Program-made: the position numbers and the translations under genes
Source: Clavaria fumosa
Lineage: Eukaryota > Basidiomycota > Agaricomycetes > Agaricales > Clavariaceae
DNA length: 64,000 nucleotides
Assembly: GCA_951802425.1 (NCBI GenBank)
Contig: OX637795.1
Span: 1,860,001 to 1,924,000 of the forward strand
Direction: 5' to 3'
Shown here: one piece after another, positions 41,617 to 53,220 of the stretch
Layout: every line of letters begins with the position of its first letter
How positions within the stretch are numbered: position 1 is the stretch's first letter
Notes under the pieces: generated by a model
Database searches by the model: none
The model's input: only the letters and a program-made list of their open reading frames with translations
What the model was told of the DNA's origin: nothing

Positions 41617-42052
41617 TGGATTGACGAGCAGCTAACTTCCGGAAGAATAAGACCCTCCAAGTCACCCTATGCCAGCCCTTTCTTCTTCAAGCGAGAAAAG
41701 GACAAACTCCGACTGATCATTGACTACTCACAGCTCAATTCGTACTTGGTCAAAGATAAATTCCCACTGCCATGTATTTGTGACTGTGTAGACAAACTAC
41801 AGGGTGCAAAGATTTTCTCCAAGATTGATGTGAAAGGAGGTTTCCCATCGATGAGGTTGTGGGAAGGTCACCAGGAAAGATGTGCCTTCTTGACATCGCG
41901 AGGTTTGTTCGAGCTGACGGTGATGTGGTTCAGGCTCCAGAACGCCCCCACGACTTTCCAAAGGTTCATGAACCACATCTTGAGAGAAGAAATCGCTGGC
42001 GGACACATACTCACATACATCGATGACATCATCATCTTCGTGGATGACCTCG
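41617..42052 (+). pseudogene. pol: Element C RT, middle part
   Basis: Continuous frame from IDEQLTSGRIRPSKSPYASP to YIDDIIIFVDDL, containing the intact RT catalytic YIDD near 42018. Interrupted after ...DDL by element D; it resumes at 47663. Confidence 0.85.
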
Positions 42053-42340
42053 TATCAGACTGGGTCTCACACAACTTAAGCGTAAGGTCATGACGACAAT
42101 ACTAAGATAAGGGGGAAAGGGTACAAGAATGGAAAAGACATAGTATATATAGCGAACACTTCGGCATTTGCCGGCGTTCCCACGCTCGGACCTCTCGGAT
42201 CACGTGACGCGCCCAGGCCCAAGTCATGTGATCTCCTGATTATGTAATCCTCCACCACAGGTTGTGTGACCTTCCAACAATCTTCTCTAATTTCTCCACA
42301 ACTCCTCCTTTTGGGATGGCTTAGGTAAGCAATCCTAACA
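42053..42340 (-). repeat. Element D 3' LTR
   Basis: 288 bp. On the minus strand it is preceded by the purine tract AAGAGGGGGGTGA, as in B. Confidence 0.92.
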
Positions 42341-42351
42341 TCACCCCCCTC

Positions 42352-45300
42352 TTAAGGCTGGGTGTCTTGACCAGCTAGCTTGGCCTTGTCAGGGTGGGCA
42401 AGGAAGAAGTCCCGGAGCAGCAGCGCTACATTGGCGAGGTTCCTACAGGGCTCCCAAGTGTTTTCCTCCACTGGGTATCCCAACCACTTCACCAAGTACT
42501 TCATCCCATGCCCCACCTTCTTGACATCAAGGATTGCCTCCACATCATACTCCAGGTGGTCATCTTCAATTGTAGGGGGTGGAGTGGGAGGTAGATTCTG
42601 GGAAGGGAAGGAAGGGGGATGGTATGGTGTCAACAGCAACTCATTGAAGACCCAATGGATGCGCCAGGACCAAGGGAGCTTGAGGCAATACCCAGCAGGT
42701 CCCACCTTCTCCTCAACTGCGAAGGGGCCTGCTCTCTTGTTGTCAAGCTTTTTAGAGGGCCAGTCCATCTTCAGGTTTCTAGTATCCAGCCAGACCAGAT
42801 CTCCCTCAGAGTACTCCCGACTCAGGTGTTTCCCCTTATCGTAGCTCTTCTTCATCGCTGCTGCTGCTTTCTCCATCACCTCCTTGGCTGCTCTTCGGGA
42901 CTCCGTGAGCTTAGCCATCCACTCATCTGCCGCCAGGTTCACCTCAGAAGGTGGGCGGAGTCCCCCATTCCAAGGGTGTCATCCATAATCAAGGAAGAAA
43001 GGCGTCTGTCCTGTCACGGAGTGCTCACGATTGTTAAGAGCAAACTCAGCAGTCGACAACCACTCGGCCCAATCGTCCTGGAGGTGGTCCACATAGGCCC
43101 GGAGATAGATCTCCATCTCCTGATTCGCCCGCTCCATCTGCCCATCAGTCTGTGGGTGGAAGGCCATACTCGGGTTTGCCTTTACTCGGATCATAGAGTA
43201 GAACTCCTTCATGAACCGAGACACAAACTGGGAGCCTCGGTCACTCACGACCTTATGAGGGACTCCATGGTCCCGAAACACTTCATCTCAGAGGAGACGC
43301 GCTGCTCCAAGTCCCGTGAGGTCGAGCCCAATCGCTTCGAGCAGTGTCCATTTTGTGAACTTGTCAACGATGACAAGGATGGCATTATGTCCATGGGAGA
43401 GGGGGAGGGGACCAACTATGTCCCATGAGATCACTGACCAGGGACCATCGGGAACTGGATGGGGGTGCAGGGGGGCAGCACGCTTGGTATGGTCAGGCTT
43501 TGTCCTCTGGCATGTCTCACACCCCTGGGCATACCGATCTGCATCCTTCACCATGTCTGGCCACCAATAACCCTTCACCAGTGCTGCTCTCAACTTCTGG
43601 GGTCCAGGGTGTCCAGCAGCAGGGAGGTCATGCTCAAACTCGAGGACAGCCTCACGAGCTCCTAGGGGGACCCAAGTGAATATCCCCTTTCACCAGAGTC
43701 CAGCACAATCTCGTGTCCACTCGTCATCAAGCTCCTCTGGCTTCTGTATGTGTACCATGCTATTTTTCTGGAGTAGCATCTCCATTTCCGATGTGAACGA
43801 CACACAGACTTCTGTTTCCAGGAAAACCTGCACTGGTGCATCCTCCTCCACCATCTCTCCATAGTCTGGTCTCCGGGAGAGTGCATCTGCCTTTGTATTC
43901 GACTTGCCAGTGTGATACTTTATCTCAAAGTCAAAGCACAGGAGCTCTCCAACCCAACGAACCTGCCTCGGCTTCAACTTCTGGAGCTTCTGGAAGTACT
44001 GGAGGTTTGCATGGTCTGTCCAGATCTCAATTGTCTCCTCTGCTCCAATGAGGTATGCTCGCCACTCGCGAAGTGCCCGAATCACAGCCAAGAACTCCTT
44101 GTCGTACACATCGTAGTTCTTCTCAGCTGCAGTGATGGCCTTGGAGATATAGTCAACAACTCTCCAGGTTCCATCCATCTGCTGTTGCAAGAGCACTCCA
44201 CCAGTTGCCAGGTTGCTTGCATCTGTCTCTACCTTCCATCTCCCTTTGTCCTGAGGCAGAGCCAAGACCAGGGCCGATACAAGTGCCTGGCAGAGATCTC
44301 GGAAGGCTGCTTCCTCCTCCTCCTCTCATTTCCATGGAACATTCCCAGTCAGCCGGAAGAGTGGCTTTGCCTGGGCAGAAAGATTCAGGATGTGCCAGCG
44401 GAGGTAGTTCAGCATCCCATTGAACCTCTGGACATCCTTCACATTCTTAGGACGTGGCCAATCTCGGACTGCTGCACCCTTGGGCGGATCATGCTCTAGT
44501 CTGTTGTGGGAGATCTTCATCCCCAGGAAGATGATCTCACTCTTCTCAAACTCGCATTTACTGAGTTTGAGACACAACCCATTCTCTCCAAACTTCCTCA
44601 AGACCCGATCCATCCAGTACCGGTGTGTAGCCAAGTCCTCTGCAAACACAATGACATCATCCACATAGGCCCTCACATGTCCTCCTGCAATCTCCTCCCT
44701 CAACACATGATTCATGAAGCGTTGGAAGGTAGCAGGGGCATTCTGCAGTCCAAACCACATGACAGCTGGTTTGAAGAGTCCACGGGGTGTCAGGAAGGCG
44801 CAGCGGTGCTGGTGCTCGGGCCAGACCTGCATAGATGGGAAACCTCCCTTTGCATCAATCTTAGAGTAGATCAACACTCCTTTAAGCACTTCCACTGTGT
44901 CTCAGATGCAGGAGAGGGGGTACTTGTCCTTGATCAGGTGTGCATTCAGCCTCAAGTAGTCGATGATTGGCCACAGTTTGTCCTTCTCATGTTTGAAGAA
45001 GAAGGGGCTGGCATATGGGGATTTCGAGGGCCGGATTCATCCAGAAGCAAGCTGCTCATCCACCCAATGGTTCATCTCCACCATCTCCTGCCATGTCAAA
45101 GAATACAGCTTGGAGGAGAGGTGCTCAGGGTCCTTTTTGAACTCGATCTTAATATCAAAGTCTGGTCAGGAGCAGGGAAGTTCATCCCACTTCACTTCAC
45201 TAAACACCAAAGGGTAGCGGCTGGGCCAATCAGGGGTAGGGCCAGAGTTGGGAAAATGGGTGTCCAGAATACTCGTGGATGCAAGGGTACTCGTTTTCAG

Positions 45301-45860
45301 GGGTGCAGGGGCTTGAGGGGATGGGGAACACTGTGGGGGGCAGCGGGTAAGGCTCAGCTCTGCCTTCTGCCAGTCGATATCCAGGTTATGCCGCTTGAGC
45401 CAGTCATGCCCAAGGATGACCTTGTGGGACTGGGTCTTTCCCAGCAGAAAGTGGATCCGCTCCTGGTGGTCACCAACTCTCACCAGCACCTCTATCCCAT
45501 ACCGGACCTTTCCATTCCTGTTCTGTGTCCCATCCACATTATACATGGTGATTGGGTTCAGCAGGAGAGATGGCTCCAATCCCACTCCTTTTGCCCACTC
45601 CAAATCCATGAAGCAGTTGGTGCACCCTGAGTTGACAAGGGCCTTCATTGTGGTCCCTTTGCCAGTGCTGAAAGCCTCCAAGTGCACCTGGATGGCTAGC
45701 TCTTGTGGCACATGTTTCCGCACTTCTGGCTGCACTCTGGTTAGGCGCTCTGCCAGTCTCACTTCCTCCTTCACCTCAGCCCCAATTCGGGTATGTCTCC
45801 ACTGCAAGATGGTATATCGGGGTATACTTGCAGCAGGCACAGGGATGGAAAGGGGGCTGG
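42352..45860 (-). pseudogene. pol: Element D Pol with chromodomain, several stops
   Basis: Read leftward: protease region 45860-45166 (LVNSGC: Asp replaced by Asn in the catalytic triad at ~45625); RT 44895-44326 with YVDDVIVFAED; RNase H 44265-43690; integrase 43593-42979 (TDGQMERANQE); then a C-terminal domain with chromodomain (YLVKWLGYPVEENTWEP) ending in TAA 42352-42354. The breaks between these segments are single stops or short frame changes. In this copy the Gag tail (YEKEIARLRACIELCERERR) runs in frame into the protease region, so the usual gag stop has been lost by a local indel. Confidence 0.85.
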
Positions 45861-46800
45861 CACACTTCTTCTCCCCAGCAGGAGTCCTCCTCTCTCTCTC
45901 ACACAGCTCTATGCAGGCTCGCAGCCGTGCAATCTCTTTCTCATATCCCTCCGCCATTTGGGGGGCACATGGTGCTGCCCGGGTTTGGGCCCTTGGGACC
46001 TGCAGACATGTATCAGGCAGGGGGCAGAAACAGACAGCATGGCCAGTCTGGTGGCATCAGAAACAACGTCTCTCATCAGCAGGGGCCCATCCTTGGGCCA
46101 TGGCCACATCCGGAGTACACAGCAGAGGGGTCACAAGAGGTCACGAAACGGTCACGGCAGGTCGCGGTAGGGTCGCGGTGGGTCGCGCAAGGGTTGCAAT
46201 GGGTTGCGGTGTCCATTCCATGACTATTGCATCAAATCACCTTTGCTGGGCATCCAGTCTTTCTGCCAGCACTTTCCATTCTCCATAAGTCTCTGGCATC
46301 GGGGAGACACCATAGATCTTCTCCACCAACCTCCTACTCAAGTTCAACTCCAGCCAATGGACCAGGATTCCTGAGTCCTTTTCTGCACTCAACTCCACCT
46401 GTCGGAACAGCGTCTCGAATCTTGTGAAGAACTCTGGTGCCGTCATGGCACCCTGTTTCAACCCTGCAATATCAGCAAGGGCAGTTGCACGGTTGTTCGG
46501 GTCATCAAATGCCCGCTTCATCTCCTCCACAAACTCCACCCAGGTTCCGGCCTCGCCACTACCCAGGATCTCTTCCACTTTCATATTTGCCCATTCAGCA
46601 GTGAATCCATCTCCAGTAATTTTGCTCAAAGCAAAGAGGACCTTCACCAGGTCCGTAGCATAGGTAGTCAGGTTTGCCATAAACAAGAGGTGAAGTGATC
46701 AGAGGAACGTACAGAAGTTCCTTTTCTGCCCATCAAAGGGGGCAACAGATAGGTCAAGCCTCATAGGTTGGGCTACAGGTGGGGCGACATGGTCTGCCAT
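45861..46800 (-). pseudogene. gag: Element D Gag, decayed
   Basis: ATG at 46800 (MADHVAPP..., as in B). TGA in the segment around 46700, then a long open part 46686-46237 (capsid region). Then a stop and a degenerate linker with GGTCGCG/GGTCACG repeats, and a damaged zinc knuckle in which the first Cys pair is followed by CHQTGHAVCFC. Homologous to B Gag throughout. Confidence 0.75.
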
Positions 46801-47374
46801 CACAGGCCCTGGATACTGTAAATAAAGTTCTGGGCCTTGGGCACTCAGGATTTCTTTGATCTCTTAACAGTCCTGTCCTCTTAGGCTGCTCTTCTGTGTA
46901 CTTATGTACCTATAGAACTCTTATTCTATGAAACTTTTGTTAACCTGGGGCCTGAATGGTGTCCCAGGTGGTTGCTCCACAACTCCTAATGAGTTGCCCG
47001 TGCGCCCTTCTGACAATGGTCACAGAGCAAGGGCCCTGTCCACTGGACCAGGAAACTACAGAAAGACTATGTAGGGGCCTTTCCTTGCCCTGTACACTAC
47101 ACGATTCACTGGTACATAGCTGTAAAATAAAGTTCCAGGCCTTGGGCACTCGGTATCACTTGGGGAGGGTCACAGTTGACTTCCTCCTGGTCTGGTCACG
47201 TGTATCTACACACAGTAAAAATTTCGCACAGTTCTGTTACACACCGCGGGCAGGGTAAAGGAGAAGAGTATGATAGGGGCTGAGCTGTGACAACGTGTCA
47301 CAGTTTGAAATTAAGGGTCCAGGCTAGCCAGGTTAGGATGCGGGGCTAGGGCAGACAGGCGGATCTTAGTATTA
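46801..47374 (-). other. Element D leader and self-priming site
   Basis: Minus-strand leader. Bases adjacent to the LTR (47363-47374) are complementary to ATCTTAGTATT inside the LTR (47420-47430), the self-priming pattern. Two copies of the GAGTGCCCAAGGCC...TTTACAG motif occur near 46820-46855 and 47120-47150, matching those in the B leader. Confidence 0.55.
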
Positions 47375-47662
47375 TATCAGACTGGGTCTCACACAACTTA
47401 AGCATAAGGTCATGACAACAATACTAAGATAAGGGGGAAAGGGTACAAGAATGGAAAAGACATAGTATATATAGCGAACACTTTGGAATTTGCTGGCGTT
47501 CCCACACTCGGGCCTCTCGGATCACGTGACACACCCAGGCCCAAGTCATGTGATCTCCCGATTATGTAATCCTCCACCACAGGTCATGTGACCTTCCAAC
47601 AATCTTCTCTAATTTCTCCACAACTCCTCCTTTTGGGATGGCTTAGGTAAGCAATCCTAACA
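47375..47662 (-). repeat. Element D 5' LTR
   Basis: 288 bp, TGTTAGGATTGCTTACC...GTCTGATA on the minus strand, with a TATATATA box. Flanked on its outer side by CCTCG (47663-47667). Confidence 0.92.
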
Positions 47663-49946
47663 CCTCGCAACCCACCATTATTGGATGGACCGAGTCCTGC
47701 AGAGGTTCCGCGACAACGGGCTGTGCCTCCGACTGAGTAAATGTGAGTTCAAGAAGGCTGAGGTGTTCTACCTTGGACTCAGACTCTCACACAATCGGCT
47801 TGAGCACAACCCGGCCAAAGCAGAGGCCATTCGGAACTGGCCAGAACCCCAAAATGTCAAAGAGCTCCAGCACTTCTTGGGAATGATCAACCACTTATGG
47901 AGGTTCATCCCCAGCCTGTCCTCGCGAGCCAAGCCCCTGTTTAAGCTCACCGGCAATGTCCCCTGGTGCTGGCAGAGCGAACAAGTCGCGGCTTTCCTGG
48001 ACTTGAAAAGAGCACTTATCTCGGCCCCAGTCCTTGCTCTCCCTCAGGATACGGGTAGGTGGAAGGTAGAGACAGATGCGAGCAACCTCACGACAGGCAG
48101 AGTCCTCTCCCAGCTACAGGCTGATGGCACCTGGAGACCCATCGACTATATCTCCAAGGCCCTCACAGCAGCTGAGAAGAACTACGACGTCTATGACAAG
48201 GAACTCCTAGTGGTTGTCAGAGCATTGAGAGAGTGGAGAGCATACCTCATGGGAGTGGATGAAACTTTCGAAATCTGGACCAATCACGCCAACCTCCAGT
48301 ACTTCAGAAAGCCCCAAAAACTGAAGCCATGACAAATATGCTGGTATGGGGAACTCCAGGAATTTAACTTTGAGATCAAGTATCGGACTGGTAAGAGCAA
48401 CACCAAGGCTGACACCTTATCACAAAGACCAGACTATGGAGATGCTGCCGAAGAAGACGCCCCGGTTCAGATGTTCCCCTCCGAAATGGACGTACTCACC
48501 AGTTTCACCTCCGAGATGGAGACGCTCCTCCAGAAAAAGAGCACGGAACATGTCACTAAACCTGAGGAACTCGATGACAGCTGGACACAGGACCGTTTTG
48601 GACTATGGTGGAAGAGTAACACTGTGTGGATACCCCTGGCCGTACGTGAAGTGGTCCTCAACTACGAACACGACCTCCCTATCGCAGGACACCCTGGAAC
48701 TAAGAAAATGAAAGCTGCAGTACTCAAAGCCTACTGGTGGCCAGAGATGGTGAAGGATGTGGAATGTTATGTGGCAGGATGTGAAGGTTGTCAGAGAACC
48801 AAACCAGACCGGACGAAGCGCGTGGCCCCCCTGCACCCACACCCAGTACCAGAGGGACCTTGGTGGGCTATCAGTTGGGATATAGTGGGACCGCTACCCC
48901 AATCCCACGGGTTTGATTCCATTCTTGTGATCGTCAATAAGTTTACCAAGCGTACCCTCATTGAGGCAATCGGGTTCGACCTAACAAGTCTAGGAGCAGC
49001 AAGAATCCTGCGTGACCGAGTATTCCGCAACCATGGTATTCCCCAGAAAGTCATTAGCGACCGTGGACCACAGTTCGTCTCAAAGTTCATGAAGGAATTC
49101 TACCGCATGATTGGAATAAAGGCCAACCCAAGTACCACCTTCCACCCCCAAACTGATGGACAAACAGAGCGAGTAAATCAGGAGATCGAAACCTATCTAC
49201 GAGGGTACGTCAACCATCTCCAGGACGATTGGGCGGAGTGGCTGAGTACTGTGGAGTTCGCGCTGAACAATCGGGAGCACTCCATGACCGGCTACACTCC
49301 CTTTTTCCTGGACTATGGACGACATCCATGGAATGGAGGAATCCACCCCTGCATGGAGGTGAATCCAGCGGCGGATGAGTGGATGGTGAAGCTGGAGGAA
49401 TCGCGACAAGCTGCCAAAGAGGCTATGGAGAAAGCTGCATTGGCGATGAAAAGAAGCTACGACAGTGGGAAACGACCCAGCCACGAGTACAGGAAAGGAA
49501 ATCTTGTATGGCTCGACACACACAACCTGAAAATGGACCACCCAAACAAGAAGCTCGACAATAAGCATGCTGGGCCTTTCAGCGTCATCGAGAAAGTAGG
49601 ACCAGTGGGATATTGCCTCAAGTTACCCCTGGCCTGGTGTATTCATGATGTGTTTAATGAGCTCCTCCTAACCCCATATGTTCCCCCCTCCTTCGCCTCA
49701 CAGTCCCGACCACCCCCTCCACCCCCCACCATCGACAACGATCACCTAGAATATGACGTTGAAGAGATCCTGGATGTGAAGAAGGTAGGAAGAGGAGTGA
49801 AATACTTGGTGAAGTGGCAAGGATACCCTGTTGAGGAAAACACCTGGGAACCCCGCCAGAACCTTACAAATGTCGCGCTACTCCTCTGCAACTTCTTCCA
49901 CAAACATCCGGACAAAGCAAAACTTGCCGGTTGAGACACCCAGCCT
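47663..49946 (+). pseudogene. pol: Element C Pol, 3' part (RT end, RNase H, integrase, chromodomain)
   Basis: Resumes the RT frame after D (HHYWMDRVLQRF...). RNase H (METDASN type; YDKELLVVVRALREWR), a TGA at about 48330, integrase zinc motif (HDLPIAGH ... CEGC) and DDE core (SWDIVGP, SDRGPQF, TDGQTERVNQE), and a chromodomain (YLVKWQGYPVEENTWEP). A TGA at 49932-49934 sits where B has Arg; the ancestral end is the next TGA at 49946-49948. The C-run before the chromodomain keeps frame here, unlike in B. Confidence 0.85.
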
Positions 49947-49960
49947 TGAGGAGGGGGCCA

Positions 49961-50521
49961 TGTCAGGATTGCTTATGTAAGCCACCACCATTGAACTCCA
50001 GAGAGCACTAGGAGCTAGCGTTGAAACGCGGACATGGAATCACGTGATCACCCGCAACCTTGGGGATGCTCGCAACCTCTCACCAGTGCCTACAGGACCC
50101 CAACAAGCGCCCGTCACATGCCCATGCCCACATTTCTCAAACTCTCCCACACTTTGGAATTCGTGATGGAGGCGGATCCATGATAACGGAACTGACAGGC
50201 CCCATCAGCTAATCTATCCTATTTGAGTCTAATTGAGGTCTCCCCTCAGCCAGCTAGGCCCGCACCAAGCATTCTCCCCATCATCTTCCCTTTGCTCATG
50301 CCTTGCCGCCACCTTCCTTATTTAGTATTCCTCTTTCCCTGCGCTGCCTCCCCTATCCTGCGCAACTCAGTGCGCATAGCCTCGCTTTTATCCTCATGAC
50401 TCACACATGCCGCACAGCCCTCCTCCCTAATATATATAGTACCCTTGTAGTAGTGTCAGTCCCTTATGTTGAAATCGAGTTACCTTCCCCCTTTTGCTTC
50501 TGTTAGGGACCTGGACTGACA
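49961..50521 (+). repeat. Element C 3' LTR, complete
   Basis: 561 bp, TGTCAGGATTGC...GGACTGACA, preceded by the purine tract GAGGAGGGGG. Right flank ACTTC; the left partner was lost with the truncated 5' LTR. Confidence 0.88.
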
Positions 50522-50966
50522 ACTTCTAATCAAATTTCAACCTGAGACCGGCCCTGGCCCTGATCCCTTCTCCACATCTGCTTCTGCTGTCTTTGCAGGT
50601 CCTGGACCCATGCCCGCCTTCTTTTCCGCACCTGGACCTGGACCCGCTCCTTTATCTGATCCCTTCCCCACACCCGTCTCCGTCCTTTTTCCCGCACCAG
50701 CATCCATCTTCCTCCCGACCCCCGGACCTGCTTTCCCCTCTGCTCCCGTCTCTGGCTCCGCATCCGGCATCTCCGCATCCTGCGCTTCCTCCTCCAGCTC
50801 CGGGAGCTCGATCCCAGCCTTAGTGAGGTGCCCACGGATGTTGTCCTCCACATTCTCCTCGATGCGACGACAATCTTCTCCCACCGCTGCGACATCTGTT
50901 TTCTCCCACCGTTGCGACATCTGTTCCCGGTTCAGGGCCCGGCTTAAAGCCTGAGCTCCGGCTGCC
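50522..50966 (-). pseudogene. Element G antisense gene, C-terminal part
   Basis: Minus-strand frame ending at TGA 50537-50539. It joins exactly in frame, across element F, to the part at 57962-58664. It encodes a helical segment (SRALNREQMSQRWEK, RRIEENVEDNIRGHLTKAG), then an acidic EEEAQDAEMPDAEPE and a Gly/Lys/Pro-rich tail. Confidence 0.5.
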
Positions 50967-51312
50967 TGTAAGAATTCACGCACCTCCCCCTGACCACATG
51001 ACCCGAGCTCCATGCTACTCCCACGCCACCACCACCCCTGCCCTCTTCCACATGTTTTCCCCTTCTTCCTTTTCACACCACCATGCAGCCCTGCCTCGCC
51101 GGTCCCACATGCATCCCTCATGCCCCCACACTGCCCCCATCTCCATATGACTCATGCTTCATGTCTTGTAGTATATAAGTACGGGCCTTTGTCATAGGTA
51201 CTTCCTTAGGTTGTTACCTTCCTTCCAATATGACCGTCTGCTCTCCTCTGGCCAAGCCCGCGCTCCCTCATATATCTGAGAGTCAGCCCTCATTTGTGAC
51301 AAGTAACAACCT
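50967..51312 (+). repeat. Element F 5' LTR and primer site
   Basis: LTR 50967-51301 with TATATAAGTA near 51172. AGGTTGTTAC (51208-51217) is complementary to 10 of the 11 bases at 51302-51312 (AGTAACAACCT), the same self-priming pair as in A. Confidence 0.88.
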
Positions 51313-51369
51313 CTCCCCCTGCCTACCTCCTCATGGACCTAGGCATCCCCACCCTGCCCGAGCCGAAGC

Positions 51370-51957
51370 AAGGCTTGTGTATTCTGAGACAAGAAACTGG
51401 CGCGTTTTTGGACAGCATTTGAAGACATGAGAGGCGTAGAGCCTTGATAGGATTTGACAAAGACACCAATTTTGAACAATTAACCCCACCGAGTACACCA
51501 CAAGGAAGGACCTACAAACAGTTCTTATACCTGAGACAATCTGAAGCCATGCAGTTGGCACCAAGATACCACTTTGCTACCAGAAGAATCTGCACACCCA
51601 GAGATCCAAGCATGAACAACACCTTATCCATTGCACACCTACCTGAGTGGCGAACATTCTGAAACTGACTAGTGGCTCTACTATCCAAAGTAGCTGCAGA
51701 AGAAGCATACCAACAGGAGACTCTAGACTTCCTAGCTGGAGAGGAAGATCTGTATGAAGAAGAAACCGACTACCACAGTGCCCTCGAGGAACTCGAGGAC
51801 AAACCCATATGTCAATCGGAACACAAACCGATGACCTGTTACCTACACACCACTCCACCGAGGCACAAACAGACCTCACATTCGCCGGATTTGAAGACCG
51901 CCTATAAGTAGACATCTTTCAGGACCCTCCTTGCATTTATCTTGAAGAGCTAGATTG
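51370..51957 (+). pseudogene. Element F ORF1
   Basis: Homologue of A ORF1 (FDKDTNFEQLTPPSTPQGRTY; AAEEAYQQETLDFLAGEE), with TGA stops at about 51426, 51661 and 51667 and a frame change in the C-terminal third. Ends just before gag. Confidence 0.55.
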
Positions 51958-51960
51958 AAG

Positions 51961-53220
51961 ATGGCTGATGCTGCCCCTGCACCCACAGCAGCACCTGCTG
52001 CACTCTCATTGAAGGTTGCCCCCTATTCTGGCAAAAGAGAACATTTCCAAACTTTCCTCAGAAGCCTGCACCTGGAATTCCGAGTGAATGCAGCCAAATA
52101 CCCAACTGATTTCCTCAAAGTAGTGTTCATGCTGAGCAACATGACTGAGGACTACGCCGCAGAGTGGGCCAACCAGGCTGCCACAGTGTTGCTGGAAGAA
52201 GGAGGCGAAGATGTTATCTGGGCGACATTTGAAACACGCATGAGAGAAGTGTTCGCTCCTATTGAAGATCAGGCCTTGGCCGTACATGAACTCAATGCAT
52301 TCAAACAGGTGCAGATGGATGCTGCTCAGTTCTTTCAGAAATTCAAGACGCTGATGAGCTGAGCTGGATACGAAGAAGATACCCATTGGAACGTGATACA
52401 CGCTCTATTGATGAGAGCAGTACACCCCAAGTTAATGGAGAAGGTGCTTGCTTGTGCAGAGCAACCTGTGGACTATCAGGCTTTTCGAGTCTTAACCATA
52501 TGCCTGGACCAGCAACACCAACTGTATATGGCAGTCCAGAGAGAAATGTGGGTGCAGACGGGAGCTCGCCCTGCTTGGAACCAGCCTGCGCAGCGCCAAC
52601 CCCCGCAGAACCACTTCTGGCATTCACCACAGTGGCAGCCGCAGTCGGTATGGGAAGGACCAGGTCAATGGGGCCCACCGCCACCACAGCTGCAACATGC
52701 ACAATGGCAACCACAAGCACAGCAGCAGCAACAATAACAACAGGCACTGCCTGTAGGGCAATGGAATAGGCAAGCCCCACCTGGTACCAGACAAGGCACT
52801 CCCATGGATACCAGCCGAGGCGCAGGACCGCGATGCCCCCTCATCTGCAATTGCAGTCAAGTAGGCCACCCGGCATGGCTATGCCCGGAGCCCCCCCAAT
52901 GTCGCGCCATGCCACGCCAACAAGTCGGAGTAGGCAGCGCCTTTGAATTAAGGTCGCCCCCAGGATACTCTACCCCCCTCTATTCTCTGTACCCTGTACC
53001 TGTGTACCCGTCTTCTGACCATGCTTCCTTGGCGACCTTCGACCCTTCTTATGCTGCTTCCACTGCTGCGTTGAATGAACGAGAGGAAATGGGGGACCGA
53101 ATTGCTCAGCTGCAGGACCAGCTGGAGATAGCTAGACACCCCCAAACCCCTGGCCCTGGGCCATCCACCAAGGTTACCACAAATGATGGACAACAGGGTT
53201 TTTGCGACAGGTCCGCATGA
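51961..53220 (+). pseudogene. gag: Element F Gag
   Basis: ATG 51961. Capsid region as in A, TGA at 52360-52362, TAA at 52735-52737 within a Gln-rich tract. The zinc knuckle has lost one codon, reading CNCSQVGHPAWLC (C-x-C instead of C-x2-C), which should abolish zinc binding. Stop TGA 53218-53220 overlaps the pol ATG as ATGA. Confidence 0.85.

Larger units (their letters stand above)
42053..47662 (-). mobile_element. Element D: Ty3/gypsy chromovirus, minus strand, nested in C
   Basis: LTRs of 288 bp at 42053-42340 and 47375-47662, target duplication CCTCG (42048-42052, 47663-47667). About twelve differences between the LTRs. Reads leftward: 5' LTR, primer site, leader, gag, pol with chromodomain, purine tract, 3' LTR. 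Both genes carry stops. Confidence 0.93.
28512..50521 (+). mobile_element. Element C: Ty3/gypsy chromovirus broken by E, a solo LTR and D
   Basis: A ~6.2-kb chromovirus related to B and D, spread over 22 kb. Its 5' LTR is cut to ~180 bp (28512-28692), while the 3' LTR is complete at 561 bp (49961-50521). Gag is interrupted by E at 30294/40201. Pol is interrupted by a solo LTR at 41328-41616 and by D at 42053-47662. Each insertion can be removed at its target duplication with the frame preserved, which proves these were one element. Confidence 0.92.

Noticed and set aside
44506..45630. 374-codon plus-strand frame in element D
   Set aside because: Antisense shadow of the D protease and RT, which are recognisable on the minus strand.
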